NCBI RefSeq assembly: GCF_000019525.1
Contig: NC_010506.1
Coordinates: forward strand, 5,084,001 to 5,148,000
Reading direction: 5' to 3'
DNA: 64,000 nucleotides
Source of the DNA: Shewanella woodyi ATCC 51908
GTDB taxonomy: Bacteria; Pseudomonadota; Gammaproteobacteria; Enterobacterales; Shewanellaceae
Below the pieces are notes generated by a model, which worked only from the letters and a program-made list of their open reading frames with translations, had not been told where the DNA came from and searched no databases. The position numbers and the translations under genes are program-made. Numbering within the stretch: the first letter of the stretch is position 1; every line of letters begins with the position of its first letter. This document shows positions 18,363 through 27,282 of this stretch, piece by piece.

Positions 18363-19112
18363 TTAGAAAACCAGTTCAACACCAGCGAAGTAACCTTTGA
18401 ATTGAGAGTTTGTGCTCACACCATCAAAGTCATTCACATCGAAGCTAAAATCACGGTAACCTAGGCGCACCTTAGTATCGAGTGCTACGCCATCAAACTG
18501 CCAGCCTAGACCCACAGAGTAATCGTAAACACTTGTCTCATCGACACCTAGCATCACCTCAGCAAAACCATAAAGTCCAAGACCTGGCACGCCAACTTGT
18601 GCATCTGCGTAAGCCATTACGATACCGCTATCTAGATCTTTCTCTGCAGAGACACGACCTTGAGTCTCTGTATGGTTAACACGCAGTGAGCCATGCATCT
18701 TCTTATAAGCTGCACCTAAATCTAGTGCCACTAAGTCGTTGTCTAACAACTCATAGTAAAGAACGAAGTCAGTATTGCTTAAGTTAGTACTCGTGCTCAC
18801 AGCACCATCAAAAGTGGTTCCACCAAACTCAAAGCCATCAACAGTCGCACTACCGTTATCATCCAAACGGTTTTCTCTAATTTTCACATTAGGAACCAAT
18901 GGAATAGGATGCTCTACTGCAACCCAGATACTGCCCTGAGAAGATGAGCTGTAGTTAAAATCTTGTTGAGGTTGACCGCTCTCAGCAAAAGTACCACTGG
19001 TATCAGCTTGCCAGTAGTCACCACCAACTTTAAAGCCGACAAGAGTTGAAGCCTGTGCAGAAGTTGCAGCCAATGAACCCAATAGCGCACACGCTAGTAA
19101 TGTTTTTTTCAT
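18363..19112 (-). CDS. TIGR04219-family outer-membrane beta-barrel protein
   Basis: A 249-residue exported protein. The signal peptide ends TSAQA-ST (about residue 21). The mature chain alternates polar and hydrophobic residues in beta-hairpin fashion, opens with LVGFKVGGDYWQAD and ends in a terminal strand AGVELVF with a final Phe, the outer-membrane insertion signal. This fits the TIGR04219 family of Shewanella and relatives, whose function is unknown. It follows the DUF2333 gene by 7 bp and is likely its operon partner. Confidence 0.85.
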   Translation of the reverse strand: MKKTLLACALLGSLAATSAQASTLVGFKVGGDYWQADTSGTFAESGQPQQDFNYSSSSQGSIWVAVEHPIPLVPNVKIRENRLDDNGSATVDGFEFGGTTFDGAVSTSTNLSNTDFVLYYELLDNDLVALDLGAAYKKMHGSLRVNHTETQGRVSAEKDLDSGIVMAYADAQVGVPGLGLYGFAEVMLGVDETSVYDYSVGLGWQFDGVALDTKVRLGYRDFSFDVNDFDGVSTNSQFKGYFAGVELVF

Positions 19113-19119
19113 TTTGAAA

Positions 19120-20091
19120 TTAACCTTTAGTTAATAAGTTAGTTAGATCAATCACCGCAGCGTTCGCGCGGGAAATATAGTTAGCCATCACTAAAGAGTG
19201 ATTAGCCACAACACCAAATCCAGAACCATTTAAAACAATAGGACTCCAAACCGCTTGCTGTGTCTCCTCCAGTTCACGAATAATTTGCTGCAAACTGACC
19301 TCGGCATTCTTTTTACGCAGTACATCAGCGAAATCGACCTCAATCGCCTTCATAAAGTTCAGCAGAGCCCAAGTGGCACCACGAGTCTCATAAAAGACAT
19401 CATCAATTTTCCACCAACTTGTTTTAATCTGCATACTGGCAAGATTAGGGGTAGATTGCGACGCCTCGCTGTCACCAGCAAGATCGGTATTTAAGCGCTC
19501 CTGACCAACACTTGCAGATAGTCGTTGTGACATGCTACCAAGGCGCTTCTGCACCTCTTTAAGCCACTCATTTAAGTTGTCTGCACGGGCATAAAACTGT
19601 GCATCTTGATTATTCACATCGGCAATTTTTGCACGATAAACCTTAAGCAGCTTAATCGCATCTTTATACTCACCTTCTGCACTAGGAACAAGCCAGCTGG
19701 TGTGCTCAATATTCAGTTTAGAATGTGCGGCAAGCAAGTCTGCATCAGCAGCAGACTGGGATTGAGAGCGGCTAAACTCTTTACGCATAATAAGTGCAAG
19801 ATCTCTGGCTTGCTCTAACGCACCAAACTCAAACGCCGGCATATTATCCATAAAGATTGAAGGGGGCAAAACATCATTGGATAGCCAACCGCCACTTTTT
19901 CCTAAAAGTGTCTCCATCGTCAAAATTAACGATGTCGTTGTTGCATAGCCAACCACCTCATGATTGCTCTGACTTCTTAGCTCTTGAGGCTTAATCGTAT
20001 CAGGCTCAATGCTCCACCAAACACTAATAAAGTAACCAATTAACAATATAAGCACTGCAATTCCAGCACCTTTTTTCCATGTCATCTGCAT
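19120..20091 (-). CDS. DUF2333 family membrane-anchored protein
   Basis: A 323-residue protein with one N-terminal membrane helix (about 10-27, GIAVLILLIGYFISVWW) and a periplasmic, mainly helical remainder. Landmarks that fit DUF2333 are LGKSGGWLSNDVLPPSIFMD, RKEFSRSQSQSAAD, and the later DDVFYETRGATWALLNFMKA. Function is unknown. A GGAG precedes the first ATG; a second ATG two codons on is also possible. It lies between the PCu(A)C gene (33 bp upstream) and the barrel gene (7 bp downstream), all in one direction. Confidence 0.85.
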   Translation of the reverse strand: MQMTWKKGAGIAVLILLIGYFISVWWSIEPDTIKPQELRSQSNHEVVGYATTTSLILTMETLLGKSGGWLSNDVLPPSIFMDNMPAFEFGALEQARDLALIMRKEFSRSQSQSAADADLLAAHSKLNIEHTSWLVPSAEGEYKDAIKLLKVYRAKIADVNNQDAQFYARADNLNEWLKEVQKRLGSMSQRLSASVGQERLNTDLAGDSEASQSTPNLASMQIKTSWWKIDDVFYETRGATWALLNFMKAIEVDFADVLRKKNAEVSLQQIIRELEETQQAVWSPIVLNGSGFGVVANHSLVMANYISRANAAVIDLTNLLTKG

Positions 20092-20124
20092 CTGTTGCGC
20101 TCCTTATCTATATCCAAAATTCAA

Positions 20125-20601
20125 TTAATGGTGATGATCATGACTGTGCATTTTAGCCATTCCTTGCTTACTCACCACTAAGTTGATGGGGAGTTTACTA
20201 CCATCATCAAAGATTAAAACTAGCTCAAGAGTTTCACCGGAAACCAACGGCTGCTTCAACCCCATCAGCATCACATGTTCACCAGACTCATTTAGGGCTA
20301 ACGTGCCGTGCTTAGGGATCTCAAAGCTAGATACCTGACGCATCTTAACCATGCCATCCTCATCTAACACCGTATGTAATTGAGCCTCATCAGTAAAAGT
20401 AGTCTCAACACCAACTAGTTTTATGCTTGGGCCATGATTCATCAAGGTAAAGTAAGCTGCGCTGTTTGGTACACTAGGTGGCATCGCTCTGATATGCCCA
20501 TCCACTAACATTACACTAGCTAGAGAGGAGAAAGAGATTGACATCAGGACGAGCAAATTAAACACTTGTTTGAATATCTGTTTCAATGTATTAAACTCCA
20601 T
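20125..20601 (-). CDS. PCu(A)C-family periplasmic copper chaperone
   Basis: A 158-residue exported protein with a signal peptide (about 1-28). The copper ligand pattern of PCu(A)C proteins is present: His and Met in AQLHTVLDEDGMVKM followed by GEHVMLMGL further on. The C-terminus ends MHSHDHHH, an extra metal-binding tail. Such proteins carry Cu(I) to the CuA site of cytochrome c oxidase. No Sco gene is adjacent here. It starts a possible three-gene operon with DUF2333 and TIGR04219. Its start is only 32 bp from the divergent crotonase gene, so the two promoters must overlap or lie inside the neighbouring genes. Confidence 0.87.
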   Translation of the reverse strand: MEFNTLKQIFKQVFNLLVLMSISFSSLASVMLVDGHIRAMPPSVPNSAAYFTLMNHGPSIKLVGVETTFTDEAQLHTVLDEDGMVKMRQVSSFEIPKHGTLALNESGEHVMLMGLKQPLVSGETLELVLIFDDGSKLPINLVVSKQGMAKMHSHDHHH

Positions 20602-20633
20602 TTAACCCCATTCGTCTAAGAGGATATAACGAA

Positions 20634-21371
20634 ATGAGTACAATTCAGGTTCAGGATGAGCAAGGCGTTAGAATAATTACAATTAATCGCCCCGAAAAGC
20701 GTAACGCACTCAGCCTTGAGATGTACACTAGCCTCACAGAATACCTTATCCAAGGTGAGTCGGACAACGCAATTCATGCCTTTTTAATCAAAGGGCAAGC
20801 AGAATGTTTCACCTCAGGCAATGATGTTGCAGACTTTTTAACAAATAGTAATCTGGACGCAGAACATCCTGCTTTTCGTTTCTTGTTCACGCTACTGGAT
20901 CTAACAAAACCAATTGTTGCCGCAGTAACAGGAGCTGCAGTGGGGATCGGCACCACCTTATTACTCCACTGCGATCTTGTTTACGCCGCGCCCTCTGCAA
21001 AATTTCAACTACCTTTTATTAACTTAGCCCTTGTACCTGAAGCTGGGGCAAGCTTATTACTTCCTCAACTCGTTGGTTTGCAGAAAGCCTCTGAACTTTT
21101 GCTCCTTGGCGAGAGTTTTGGGCCAGAAACGGCTAAATCACTCAATATCATTAATGAGTTAGTGCCCGGTGATAAAGTATTTGAACACTCACTCTCTAAA
21201 GCAAAAAAATTAGCTAGCCAGCCACCTCAAGCACTCCAAGCAACACGTGCGCTACTTCGTCCCAATAAAGAACAGATACGGGATCAGATGAAGATGGAAC
21301 TTAAAGAGTTTGAGACAAGATTGAAAAGTGATGAAGCTAAAATGCGCTTTCAGGCTTTTCTAAAAAAATAA
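20634..21371 (+). CDS. Enoyl-CoA hydratase/isomerase (crotonase) family protein
   Basis: A 245-residue crotonase-fold enzyme. Visible landmarks are NRPEKRNALSLEMY near the start, SGNDVADF forming part of the oxyanion hole, GAAVGIGTTLLLHCD as the second oxyanion segment, and the EAGASLLLP region with an acidic residue at the usual catalytic position. Members act on acyl-CoA thioesters in fatty acid or amino acid breakdown; the exact substrate is not evident, and the isomerase branch is possible. A good Shine-Dalgarno (AGAGGAT) precedes the ATG. It is a single gene with no beta-oxidation neighbours. Confidence 0.87.
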   Translation: MSTIQVQDEQGVRIITINRPEKRNALSLEMYTSLTEYLIQGESDNAIHAFLIKGQAECFTSGNDVADFLTNSNLDAEHPAFRFLFTLLDLTKPIVAAVTGAAVGIGTTLLLHCDLVYAAPSAKFQLPFINLALVPEAGASLLLPQLVGLQKASELLLLGESFGPETAKSLNIINELVPGDKVFEHSLSKAKKLASQPPQALQATRALLRPNKEQIRDQMKMELKEFETRLKSDEAKMRFQAFLKK

Positions 21372-21415
21372 TAAAACTCTCGATAAAAAACTAGATATTG
21401 AACGGAAAAGTTAGG

Positions 21416-21769
21416 CTAGTCTATTTGGCTAGCTTGGCTTACACCCCAAGTCGCGAGCAGAAGAAGTAACACTGGCCACAATAGTGAAAAACCAGTAAAA
21501 ATCATAACTAGCGCAGCTGCAATACACAGCGCAGAAACCAAAGCGATAACACTAAATGCTAAGGTTAACCAAAGCAGTACAATCAGTAATATCACACCAG
21601 CAAAGAGTAAACTCCACACACTAAAACCCATCCAGAATACAGGTTCAGCACCTAAAACGACGCCAGTAAATAGCTCAGCAGTTCCCCAAGTTTGTACCGC
21701 CGCGATTAAGATACTCACAGCCAAAATGACGATACTAAATCCAATCAGTAGATCCAAAATTCTTTTCAT
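21416..21769 (-). CDS. Small hydrophobic membrane protein of unknown function
   Basis: From the Met at 21769 the product is 117 residues with about four hydrophobic helices rich in Leu, Val, Ile and Ala, and a short polar C-terminus (GVSQASQID). In-frame ATGs at 21793 and 21829 would add up to 20 polar residues, but MKRILDLLIGFSIVIL looks like a natural start. I do not recognise the family. It lies downstream of a PspC-domain gene in the same direction, which hints at a membrane stress role but proves nothing. Confidence 0.6.
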   Translation of the reverse strand: MKRILDLLIGFSIVILAVSILIAAVQTWGTAELFTGVVLGAEPVFWMGFSVWSLLFAGVILLIVLLWLTLAFSVIALVSALCIAAALVMIFTGFSLLWPVLLLLLATWGVSQASQID

Positions 21770-21847
21770 TGTTATGCTTCGCTTTAACTTCATAGAGGCG
21801 TACGCTGAATTAGCATAGCGATGTTCCATGAATGATTAAGCCTATTC

Positions 21848-22069
21848 TCAGTAGCCACTTTTTTGCCATTTAGGTAATACCAAAGCTAATACAAAGTAGA
21901 CTAACAGTCCCAAACCAGGATTCATGATCACAGCTAATGCCCAAACTACCCTCGTCCACAAGCATGACCAATCAAACTTATCAGCCATCATGGCTGCCAT
22001 ACCACATACTAGCGTATCGGGCTGCTTCATCCTTGAAATATAGCCACTTAACGAATCTAAACTACTCAT
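21848..22069 (-). CDS. PspC-domain small membrane protein
   Basis: A protein of about 73 residues with the PspC pattern: a polar start, then DTLVCGMAAMMADKFDWSC, and two adjacent helices (VVWALAVIMNPGLGLLVYFVL region) ending LPKWQK. PspC proteins work with the phage-shock system at the inner membrane, but no pspA, pspB or pspF is near, so this is a stand-alone PspC-like protein. GGAG spaced six bases before the ATG at 22069 favours that start over the ATG at 22081. Confidence 0.78.
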   Translation of the reverse strand: MSSLDSLSGYISRMKQPDTLVCGMAAMMADKFDWSCLWTRVVWALAVIMNPGLGLLVYFVLALVLPKWQKSGY

Positions 22070-22120
22070 AAATTTCTCCATACATTAAAAATATCTTGCT
22101 AGAAAGCTCAGTTACCAGTC

Positions 22121-22222
22121 TTAAACTTTGTGCCAATTAAATCTGCATACTATTAAGGCACAAAGCGCAAAACTAAATACAGGGGTCAATAACAGGGCCA
22201 CAATGTCCGACGTAAATAACAT
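22121..22222 (-). CDS. Possible 33-residue single-helix membrane protein
   Basis: An ATG two bases past the stop of the exported-protein gene opens a 33-codon frame with a single hydrophobic stretch (IVALLLTPVFSFALCALIVC) and a basic end (RFNWHKV). AAGGA lies about six bases before the ATG. The pattern resembles tiny membrane-anchored stress proteins, and it sits between two genes that may share its transcript. No homologue is known to me; it could be a chance frame. Confidence 0.4.
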   Translation of the reverse strand: MLFTSDIVALLLTPVFSFALCALIVCRFNWHKV

Positions 22223-22224
22223 AT

Positions 22225-22524
22225 TTATTCCTTAACCATGGCACTTGTAATTGCGAGTTCAGTTGGCTCTTGAGCAAGTTGCTCTGCTTCATCTGACTCT
22301 TCTGCATCGAACATGCTTGAAGAAAGTTGTGCTTGTAGTGAGATGCTTAACTCTCTTTGAGCTACCTGCATCATATCTTGCATCTGTGCAGCAATATTCT
22401 GCTCAAGATTACTGGTTAAATCTGTAGGAATAAGTGTGTCGGCATTTGCTGTTGCACTTGCTCCCATTAATACTGCTACGACTAAAGATGACTTTGCTAT
22501 TTTGCTGATAGTTGAATTAAACAT
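22225..22524 (-). CDS. Small exported protein of unknown function
   Basis: A 99-residue protein from the ATG at 22524, which has a strong AGGAAGG Shine-Dalgarno. The frame is open further upstream but that part has no signal sequence and is unlikely to be used. The signal peptide (about 1-28) ends ATANA-DT. The mature part of about 70 residues is helical, Gln-, Met- and Glu-rich, with DLTSNLEQNIAAQMQDMMQ and an acidic DAEESDEAEQ stretch. I do not recognise the family. It may head the small group with the 33-residue frame and the PspC gene. Confidence 0.65.
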   Translation of the reverse strand: MFNSTISKIAKSSLVVAVLMGASATANADTLIPTDLTSNLEQNIAAQMQDMMQVAQRELSISLQAQLSSSMFDAEESDEAEQLAQEPTELAITSAMVKE

Positions 22525-22774
22525 GATTCCTTCCTCTCTATGATTTAAGTAATTTGTAGAGTGATTAACTCTTTGACATAGAAGGTATTGCGAGGAGCGT
22601 GCCAACTTTTTAATAACAAGGTAAATAACTGTAAAGTAACAACAATTATCATAAATAAGGATAAGGTAAAACAAAGTTGCAACTGAGATTATTTAGGTTT
22701 TGGTGAATTTCACTATGGGCTAGTGAAATTCACCAAGTAAATAAGATGATTGCAAAATAAATGGAGACGAAAAC

Positions 22775-22802
22775 AAAAAAACCGCCTTTATTGGCGGTTT
22801 TT
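22775..22802 (-). terminator. Terminator of dusA
   Basis: CCGCC and GGCGG pair around TTTATT, with seven A on the left (U-tract for the minus strand) and five T on the right extending the stem. It lies just past the dusA stop codon. Confidence 0.88.
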
Positions 22803-22817
22803 ATTTAGCAATTACAC

Positions 22818-23813
22818 TTAAGAAGTCATATTTTTTCTTGCTTGTTCAATGACTTCTATACCGGAACCTGGCTTATGCGCATTTTCACTTATATAGCGCC
22901 TCCAGATCCTAGAACCCACTTCCCCTTGAAACAATCCAGTCATATGGCGAGTAATATGATTCAAACGACCACCGGCTTGCAGGTGTTTCTCTATATAGGG
23001 AATAAATTTCTCTAAAACAGCATCTCGGCTTAATACAGGTTTATCTAATCCACAAAGCTGCTGATCGACCTTAGCCAAAATATAGGGGTTTTGATACGCT
23101 TCACGCCCAACCATCACACCATCTAATTTCACCAAATGAACCTTGCACTCCTCTAATGACTTCACACCGCCATTAATAGAGATGCTTAAATCGGGGTAAT
23201 CACGCTTAAGTTGATATACTCTATCGTAGTCCAGTGGTGGGATCTCACGGTTCTCTTTTGGACTTAAGCCCTGCAACCAAGCTTTTCTGGCATGAACAAT
23301 AAAGGTGTCGCAACCTGCATCTCTAACTGTTTCTACAAACTCAGTTAAAAACTCATAACTATCTTGTTCATCGATACCAATACGCGTCTTTACGGTCACC
23401 GGAATATCAGCCACTGCCCGCATAGCCGTCACACATTCAGCAACTAATGAAGGCTCTGCCATCAGGCAAGCACCAAAACGCCCACTCTGTACACGATCTG
23501 AAGGACAACCAACATTTAAGTTGATCTCATCATAGCCTCGCTCAACTGCCTGTTTGGCACAAATCGCCAAATCATGTGGATTAGAACCGCCGAGTTGCAA
23601 GGCTAAAGGGTGTTCCTCCTCGTTATACGCGAGGTAATCTCCCTTACCATGAATAATTGCCCCTGTGGTGACCATCTCAGTGTAAAGAAGCAGTTCTGCT
23701 GACATCAAACGAGCTAGATAACGATAGTGACGATCGGTCCAATCCAGCATGGGCGCGATTGAGAAGGTGCGATTGAGAGGTTTTACTGATGATTTTGTGT
23801 TTTGCGACGACAT
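22818..23813 (-). CDS. dusA: tRNA-dihydrouridine(20/20a) synthase
   Basis: A 331-residue flavin enzyme that reduces uridine 20 and 20a in the tRNA D-loop. The FMN and substrate motifs are clear: [45 protein letters not shown] with the catalytic Cys, [24 protein letters not shown] and INGGVKS. The [12 protein letters not shown] segment is specific to DusA rather than DusB or DusC. The frame extends to a TTG at 23825, but ATG at 23813 is preferred. It is monocistronic with its own terminator. Confidence 0.95.
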   Translation of the reverse strand: MSSQNTKSSVKPLNRTFSIAPMLDWTDRHYRYLARLMSAELLLYTEMVTTGAIIHGKGDYLAYNEEEHPLALQLGGSNPHDLAICAKQAVERGYDEINLNVGCPSDRVQSGRFGACLMAEPSLVAECVTAMRAVADIPVTVKTRIGIDEQDSYEFLTEFVETVRDAGCDTFIVHARKAWLQGLSPKENREIPPLDYDRVYQLKRDYPDLSISINGGVKSLEECKVHLVKLDGVMVGREAYQNPYILAKVDQQLCGLDKPVLSRDAVLEKFIPYIEKHLQAGGRLNHITRHMTGLFQGEVGSRIWRRYISENAHKPGSGIEVIEQARKNMTS

Positions 23814-24126
23814 ATGACTAACCAATAAATAAACAGAGCAGAACGAGCATAGCCGCGCATTTTACACTGACAGAGGAGAAATGCACAGCGGATTCCCCCA
23901 TTGCAATCCCATAGTCTGTAGTCGTTAAAAGGCTGTCATAGATTCTTTATCAGCCGATTAGCACTTGTTTTTTAGCATAAGAGAGTGATTTTACCGCACT
24001 ACTTTTCATTACAGAATACAACTTTAAAGCTGAACTCTAGTCCAAAATAGCCTAACCTTTACTAGAGCAGCGGAAAAATATCACTATCATCGCCATACCA
24101 TTTTTTAATTAGGGGATAATGAATAT
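23814..24126. other. 313-bp intergenic region between dusA and the CheX-like gene
   Basis: An AT-rich region with divergent promoters expected for dusA and the cheX-like gene. I see no gene and no strong repeat. A GCCGATTA at 23953 resembles half of a FliA site but lacks the partner element. The AGGGGAT before 24127 is the ribosome binding site of the next gene. Confidence 0.5.
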
Positions 24127-24741
24127 ATGAATGTTAATTTTATCAACCCTTTTCTTGAGTCGTTAATTAACGTCATCTCTACCATGGCCAATATGCAGTT
24201 AACACCGGGTAAACCTGGGTTAAAACAGGGTAACTTAGCTAAAGGAGATGTTTCAGGCCTTATCGGTATGGTGGGCCCACAAACAAAAGGCTCACTCTCT
24301 ATCACCTTCGAACTCAACCTTGTGCTTGAGATCATGCAAAATATGCTGGGGGAAAATCCCGGTATGATGAATGAAGAGATCACAGATCTTGTTGGCGAGA
24401 TCACCAATATGGTGACAGGAGGTGCTAAAAATAAACTAGGCGATAAAGGCTACGAGTTTGATATGGCGACGCCCATTGTCGTATCGGGAATAGGCCACAC
24501 CATCTCTCATAAAGCCAACGGTAAAAAAATTATCATGCCTTTTACCAGTCCACATGGCGCTGCTTATATTGAGATCTGCTTCGAAGATGTCAATAAAACA
24601 CCAGAAGCAACTTCGACCGATGCCGAGCCAAATGAAGCCGAAAATGATGAGGCTAAAAGTGAAAGCGACAACAAAGCTGCCACTAATGAAGATACCAATA
24701 GTAAAGATAACACTGACGAAGAGGCAGCTCCCAAATCTTAA
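24127..24741 (+). CDS. CheX-like (CheC/CheX phosphatase fold) protein with acidic tail
   Basis: A 204-residue protein. The first 155 residues match the CheX-type fold: INPFLESLINVISTMANM, a strand GLIGMVGPQTKGSLSITF, and NEEITDLVGEITNMVTGGAK, the helix that carries the conserved E-N phosphatase residues (GEITNM). The last 50 residues are low-complexity Glu, Asp, Asn, Lys and Ser and probably disordered. CheX proteins dephosphorylate CheY. There are no chemotaxis genes next to it, so this is an orphan of inferred function. An AGGGGAT Shine-Dalgarno supports the start. Confidence 0.82.
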   Translation: MNVNFINPFLESLINVISTMANMQLTPGKPGLKQGNLAKGDVSGLIGMVGPQTKGSLSITFELNLVLEIMQNMLGENPGMMNEEITDLVGEITNMVTGGAKNKLGDKGYEFDMATPIVVSGIGHTISHKANGKKIIMPFTSPHGAAYIEICFEDVNKTPEATSTDAEPNEAENDEAKSESDNKAATNEDTNSKDNTDEEAAPKS

Positions 24742-24783
24742 TGACTCAATAAGAGGTGCCTCAGTACATAAAGGTGGAGTAAC

Positions 24784-26115
24784 TTAAAAGGGTTGATTTA
24801 CCATGACCCAAAACTGGCTTTCCTCACCGCTATAGGCAAACTCAGTTCTCACCACCACACTTTCAACTTCAAATCGAACCCCCGCTCCTAAAGTCCACTT
24901 CATATCTTGATGTAGCTCATTAAAGCTAAACTTGTCACTCACTTGTCCAGTTTCTGCAAACACAACCCACTGCCACCAAGGAACATTATATAGATTAAAT
25001 ACAGGTAAGCTTTGTAGCGGTTGCCACTTCGGCTGCACTCTATATTCAGCGGAGTAAAGCACTGCACTGCGCCCTACAAATTCATCACTAGAATACCCCC
25101 GCAAACTATCGAAACCACCTAAGCTGATCCCAGCAAAAGCCGGGGGTCGATGATACTCACCAGTTATATAATCTCCATCATTCCAAGTTGGAGTGTCGGC
25201 TAAATAAAGGTTGAGCGCTAATGTTTGCTGCTCGAACCAGCTATTATTACCTATCGAAAGAAAAGCACTCTGCTCAAACTCCCAAGTTGTCCAGCTTTGA
25301 CGATCATCGGCGTTTCTGCCAGAGTCCCCACCAAAATCGCGACTCAGGGTAAAACTGGTGCGACCGCCGCTATGGCTATTTTTACCATTGTCTCTGTTAT
25401 CCCAATCCAGCTTTAACTTGAGCCCCTGTGCCTTGGTTGGCAAATCATCAAAGCCTGTAAGGTCTTGGGTTTGGATAAAAGGAGTTAAGGTAATACTCGA
25501 CACACCTGACTCTCTAGGATCCCAGCTAATAGCTCCCCCTTTAGCAAGCAGACTTCTGGCCGCCCCTTGTGAGCCTCTGCCCCATGGCAACACATACTTA
25601 AGATGTAACTTGGCATAGGTCTCATCGCCAACAGTGACCACCTTATCAGTCGGCAATCCCACATTATGGTGGGGTTCTTCACCATTAGGGACAAAATAGA
25701 TCCCTTGTTTATAACTCGCTCTATAGTACTCAGCAGAAAAAAGCCACCGCTCTAAACTAGGCAGTTGATAGTTATACGCACCTAAGTATGTCAGCCAACT
25801 GTCATTCTTACTGTAGAGGCCAATTCCCAATAAAGAGGCTTGCACCTGCCCAGCGTGTTTAAGTACTCCAGCACCACCTACGGTGGTACTTAAGGTTTCA
25901 GTAGAAAAGATAAAAGGAACCGCCTCAAAGTCAGCTTTGTACTCCCTTTTCTCATCGTATTGTGAAGAAGTTTGCTCAATCTCGACAATGGGGTCTAGCA
26001 CAGAACCTGCAGTTGGAGAGTCTGACTCAGCGGCTTTAGTAGACGATAAATTAAAGGCGCAATAAAGCGCCAATATCACTTGGTAATTCAATATTTTTTT
26101 CAACAATACTTCCAC
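24784..26115 (-). CDS. BamA/TamA-family outer-membrane barrel without obvious POTRA domains
   Basis: About 443 residues: an N-terminal export signal (cleavage after SSTKA-AE), a linker of about 40 residues, and then a 16-strand-like barrel ending in WVMVNQPF with the terminal Phe. Surface-antigen landmarks include LKLDWDNRDNGKNSHSGG and GGFDSLRGYSSDEFVGRSA, the latter the RGY-type motif of strand-6 loops in the Omp85 family. The short N-terminus leaves no room for several POTRA domains, so it is not BamA or TamA itself. No in-frame ATG exists near the start: the frame opens at a GTG, and GGAAG is spaced to TTG codons at 26106 and 26103, so the start is non-canonical. Confidence 0.8.
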   Translation of the reverse strand: MEVLLKKILNYQVILALYCAFNLSSTKAAESDSPTAGSVLDPIVEIEQTSSQYDEKREYKADFEAVPFIFSTETLSTTVGGAGVLKHAGQVQASLLGIGLYSKNDSWLTYLGAYNYQLPSLERWLFSAEYYRASYKQGIYFVPNGEEPHHNVGLPTDKVVTVGDETYAKLHLKYVLPWGRGSQGAARSLLAKGGAISWDPRESGVSSITLTPFIQTQDLTGFDDLPTKAQGLKLKLDWDNRDNGKNSHSGGRTSFTLSRDFGGDSGRNADDRQSWTTWEFEQSAFLSIGNNSWFEQQTLALNLYLADTPTWNDGDYITGEYHRPPAFAGISLGGFDSLRGYSSDEFVGRSAVLYSAEYRVQPKWQPLQSLPVFNLYNVPWWQWVVFAETGQVSDKFSFNELHQDMKWTLGAGVRFEVESVVVRTEFAYSGEESQFWVMVNQPF

Positions 26116-26196
26116 TCAATAATAGGTAACAGACCTAAAAAATTGATACAACTAAGAAGATAAGTATATCTAAATAAGCGACTTATTTTTATATTG

Positions 26197-27273
26197 CTAG
26201 TCTAAGCAAACAGCGACTCTAGGAGTGAGCTTAGTGACCAACTCGTAGGCAATCGTGCCAATATGTTCAGCCACCTCCTCAACGGGCAACTCCTTTCCCC
26301 ATAAGACGACATCATCACCAATACTATCTTTGGCATCGATGCCAAGATCCACTGTCAACATATCCATAGAGACTCGCCCCACAACAGGAACGCGGCGGCC
26401 ATTGACCCAAACGGGCGTTCCCTCAGGGGCATTACGGGGATAGCCGTCGCCATAGCCTATTGCGACGACACCTAGTCGAGTATCGGCTTTTGCATGCCAA
26501 AAGCAGCCATAGCCAACAGGTTGACCCGCTTTATGTTCTCTGACCGCAATGAGCTGAGACACAAGCTTCATGGCAGGTTCTAAACCATGATTACGTCCAA
26601 GATCCCCGATAACAGGGGAAACACCATAAAGCGCAATACCAGGCCTTATCCAATCAGCTTGGCTATCAGGCCAATACAGAGTGCCGGCAGAGTTTGCCAG
26701 TGTACGGTAGCCCTTTGAATTTTTTGTCAACGCCTCAAAAACCTGTAGCTGCTCCTGTGTCATCGGATTATCGGGTTCATCGGCGCAGGCAAAGTGAGAC
26801 ATGATATTGATAGGTTTGGCCACTTGAGGACACGCTTCAAGGCGTGCGTAGACCTGTGCAAACTGCTCAGGTGTAAAGCCAAGTCTGTGCATACCAGAAT
26901 CTAATTTTAACCATACCGTGACAGGCTTAGAGAGGGAGGCATTTTCCAACATATCCAACTGCACTTCGTTATGGATAACGGTATCGATACCATGCTCAAC
27001 CAAAGTAGTGAGATCCACCTGTCTGAAAAAGCCCTCCAGCAAAACAAGTTTTGCCTTCACGCCACCTGCTCTTAACGCTAACGCTTCCTCTAGCCGAGCA
27101 AGCCCGAAACCATCAGCCTCGGTAAGGCAGCTAGCGACATTGAGTAAACCATGGCCATAACCATTCGCCTTTACCACCGCCATAACACTGCTATTGGGCG
27201 CAATTTGGCGAAGGCGCGATAAGTTATTTTTTAATGCTTGCGCACTGATCTCTGCACGGGGAAAGGGTTTCAA
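26197..27273 (-). CDS. alr: Alanine racemase
   Basis: A 358-residue PLP enzyme that makes D-alanine for peptidoglycan. The PLP lysine Lys35 lies in [10 protein letters not shown], and [24 protein letters not shown] and [13 protein letters not shown] are all in place, including the C-terminal domain Tyr region. The start codon is TTG with AAGG seven bases before it; the only nearby ATG is out of frame. It follows dnaB by 9 bp, the usual dnaB-alr pair, and should be co-transcribed with it. The length matches E. coli Alr (359). Confidence 0.96.
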   Translation of the reverse strand: MKPFPRAEISAQALKNNLSRLRQIAPNSSVMAVVKANGYGHGLLNVASCLTEADGFGLARLEEALALRAGGVKAKLVLLEGFFRQVDLTTLVEHGIDTVIHNEVQLDMLENASLSKPVTVWLKLDSGMHRLGFTPEQFAQVYARLEACPQVAKPINIMSHFACADEPDNPMTQEQLQVFEALTKNSKGYRTLANSAGTLYWPDSQADWIRPGIALYGVSPVIGDLGRNHGLEPAMKLVSQLIAVREHKAGQPVGYGCFWHAKADTRLGVVAIGYGDGYPRNAPEGTPVWVNGRRVPVVGRVSMDMLTVDLGIDAKDSIGDDVVLWGKELPVEEVAEHIGTIAYELVTKLTPRVAVCLD

Positions 27274-27282
27274 GCCATAACC

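Noticed and set aside
23953..23960. GCCGATTA as a FliA -10 for the CheX-like gene
   Set aside because: No TAAA-type element at 11 bp spacing, and it lies about 165 bp from the start codon.
24742..24783. GAGGTGCCTC as terminator between the CheX-like gene and the barrel gene
   Set aside because: The loop would be only two bases and there is no T-tract.
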